Assembly (NCBI GenBank): GCA_030063045.1
Contig: JAQSEB010000035.1
Coordinates: forward strand, 62,001-126,000
From: Pratylenchus scribneri
Taxonomy: Eukaryota; Nematoda; Chromadorea; Rhabditida; Pratylenchidae
Reading direction: 5' to 3'
Length of the DNA stretch: 64,000 bases
A model generated the notes under the pieces. That model made no database searches. It was not told the DNA's origin and saw only the letters and a list, made by a program, of their open reading frames with translations. The position numbers were made by a program, and so were the translations under genes. Positions 62,220 to 64,000 of the stretch are shown piece by piece. Position 1 is the stretch's first letter, and each line of letters starts with the position of its first letter.

Positions 62220-64000
62220 AAAATTAACAAAGTAACTTTTAGTTTAGACCCTTTTAAGGTTTCAAATGGCATATCCCCTTCTAAATTATTTACTTTGTTG
62301 ATTAGCTTTATTTACGGTACACATTGAATGGTGCTGAATGCTCTAATCCATTTATCATTTGTAATTTGTATGTTTATTGTTTTATTTTTTAATCCCTATT
62401 TTTAACTTAACTGTTTGATTAAATAAATGGTAGTCATTTTGTCAATATGAATGAACGAAGATTCAGAAGTATTCATTGAATTTGTCGATTATTGCTTCAT
62501 TCTCATATCTTTGTATTCGACCAAAATTCTGCACCGAATTTTCGAATTAAAAGCAGACATTTTGGCGAGTACAATGATTGGAAGAAGCAAAAATATTCAT
62601 CCAGAATTTGATGCCATTTATTCCATGATTTATTTTGTGTGTCGTTGTCATTCATAGTCAGACGCAGAAAATTTGTAGAATTGAATGTGCCCTTTAACCA
62701 TTTATTAAATGGAAAGGGAAATGGTCAAAGAATTGGAAGAAATTAGGAGAATGGGAGAAAAATTTGGATTTATCCCTTCGGAGGAGAAGTTCTCCATGTT
62801 AAAATAAAACTTTCAAATTCGAATGCGCCAGCCGCCGCCGATGGGAATGAATGATGAATGGTGGAGGCCACGCCTTTTCCTCCAATTTTCTTCCTGACCA
62901 TAAAGAAAGCAACAAGGAGGGGATCGGCTGACTAATCAGCTGCTTCAGCCAATAGGGAATTGGGGCCGTGTGTGGACTTTAGTGAAAAGAAAATATTCGT
63001 GGCCAAAATAGGGGGAATGGACTGAAATTATAACCACAAAATTTTATCATAATCAAAGGGAATTATGGCTAAAAAGCAAAGGAATGTTCTTTCTGATAGA
63101 GATGAGAATTAGTTTGAATGAAAATGAATAGATCAGAGGGAAATGAATTGGGGCATTTTTGCATATTGCTCAATATTATAAGATTAGTGATTGAAATTAT
63201 TAAATTAAGACTATAAAGTTAGATATGGCTAATAAAGCATTGTATTCTCATTGATTATAACAAAACTAATTAATAGAAAATATTTAAAATGGCGGAAAGA
63301 ATATTGAAAATGGCAAAAAATATAACAGTTAGGTATGTTGTTTGTCCTAGGCTTCCAAACCGTATATCCAATCGATAGATCTCGTCGAGAAGCATCGATT
63401 GATATGTTTTGGCTAAACCGATTTTAATTTTTTTTTAACCAGTAAGATGGTTCAAACGGTTAATAAGCTCTTAATTTTGATCAAATCATGAAAATTTCTA
63501 TACGAATCAACAACGCGTCTTGATGAAAAGATTTAAGGATCTAGGACAAACCATTGAACTGTTATAATCTTTTTCGCTATTTTCAAAATACTTTTTTGCC
63601 AAGTTAAATACCACCAACCCTAATTAACCAATACTCATTTTACATTCACAGCTGATAATTGGTCAGATTTTGGTTGATGATTATGGATTATGATGATTGA
63701 TGAGTAATAATTTATAAATAAAATGATGTGATGACGAGGAATGGAAATGGAATTCAAGCACAAAGAATTGTTGAAAACCTGCCAAAAATGTTGAAATTTG
63801 ACTGACTCATTCACCACAATGTGGCCAATTGAAAGATTATTTTAGTGCAAAAAATGATTAAAAATACCAAAATGACTTAATAGATTAAATATTCTGAGAT
63901 ATTGATGCGCAGTTGATACAAAAATAGTGGGAAAGGAGAAGAATAAGCGAAAATAGTAAAATTCTAATTTACATACTGTAGTAAAGAAAGTTCCTAGTTG
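62220..64000. other. Terminal intergenic region
   Basis: No supported gene. A 68-codon frame at 62,451-62,657 has hydrophobic, protein-like content but no family or splice support. About 62,830-62,960 is GC-richer. A family A copy lies at 63.3 kb. Confidence 0.5.
63311..63585. mobile_element. Inverted-repeat element family A, copy 6
   Basis: Begins caaaaaatataacagttagg, contains atccaatcgatagatctcgt and ggttcaaacggttaataag, and ends aaaccattgaactgttataa followed by tctttttcgctattttc, the inverse of the start. Confidence 0.8.

Noticed and set aside
62451..62657. 68-codon plus-strand frame
   Set aside because: Plausible composition but no family, splice sites or neighbouring exons.

Overview
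The window is nuclear DNA of a nematode. The evidence is AT-rich sequence, dozens of very short introns (about 40-55 bp), and nematode-typical families: a patched-related protein, a pepsin-inhibitor-3-like secreted protein, a Lustrin-type cysteine-rich protein, NURF-1 and UNC-130/FoxD. Acceptor-like ttttttag sites sit just before several start codons, as expected for trans-splicing. At least three introns appear to use GC-AG splice sites. Those are known to be comparatively frequent in cyst nematodes (Globodera/Heterodera), so a tylenchid is my guess, but the species is not proven by the sequence.

Layout. 0-12.6 kb is gene-dense: a GPKOW-like spliceosomal G-patch/KOW protein (minus strand), two palindromic elements, then three head-to-tail plus-strand genes: cytochrome c heme lyase, phosphatidylinositol-5-phosphate 4-kinase and the DNA polymerase delta catalytic subunit. 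A tRNA-Thr(AGT) follows. 13-22.7 kb is a gene desert with two 24-bp satellite arrays and strongly strand-skewed GA/CT-rich blocks; it precedes a forkhead (FoxD/UNC-130-like) gene at 22.7-24.2 kb. 24.2-27.3 kb is non-coding with a fold-back element. 27.3-33.6 kb holds a NURF301/BPTF-like gene that ends before the C-terminal PHD/bromodomain module, and a small BRI3-like gene, both minus. A U6 snRNA gene with its own TATA box lies at 34.4 kb. 35.0-40.0 kb is a patched-related sterol-sensing-domain gene (minus). After another satellite array come a C2H2 zinc-finger gene (43.3-46.7 kb, minus), a 22-exon Lustrin-like cysteine-rich secreted protein (47.6-53.7 kb, plus), a pepsin-inhibitor-3-like secreted protein (54.1-55.3 kb, minus), a large nested palindrome with telomere-like G-rich DNA, and an RSK-type kinase carrying only the N-terminal kinase domain (58.6-60.9 kb, plus). 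The window ends with a fifth satellite array and a dispersed-repeat copy.

No pathway unites the genes; most are single-copy housekeeping or developmental genes. The heme lyase, PI5P4K and polymerase delta trio is spaced (253 and 326 bp) like a nematode operon. The most unusual content is the repeat landscape: five arrays of one 24-bp satellite in both orientations, at least six copies of a roughly 300-bp inverted-repeat element (four of them inside introns), and four fold-back elements, two with telomere-like cores.

CDS models were assembled by hand from splice sites. All lengths given come from exon sums that keep a single open frame; the zinc-finger 5' end is the one part I could not close.
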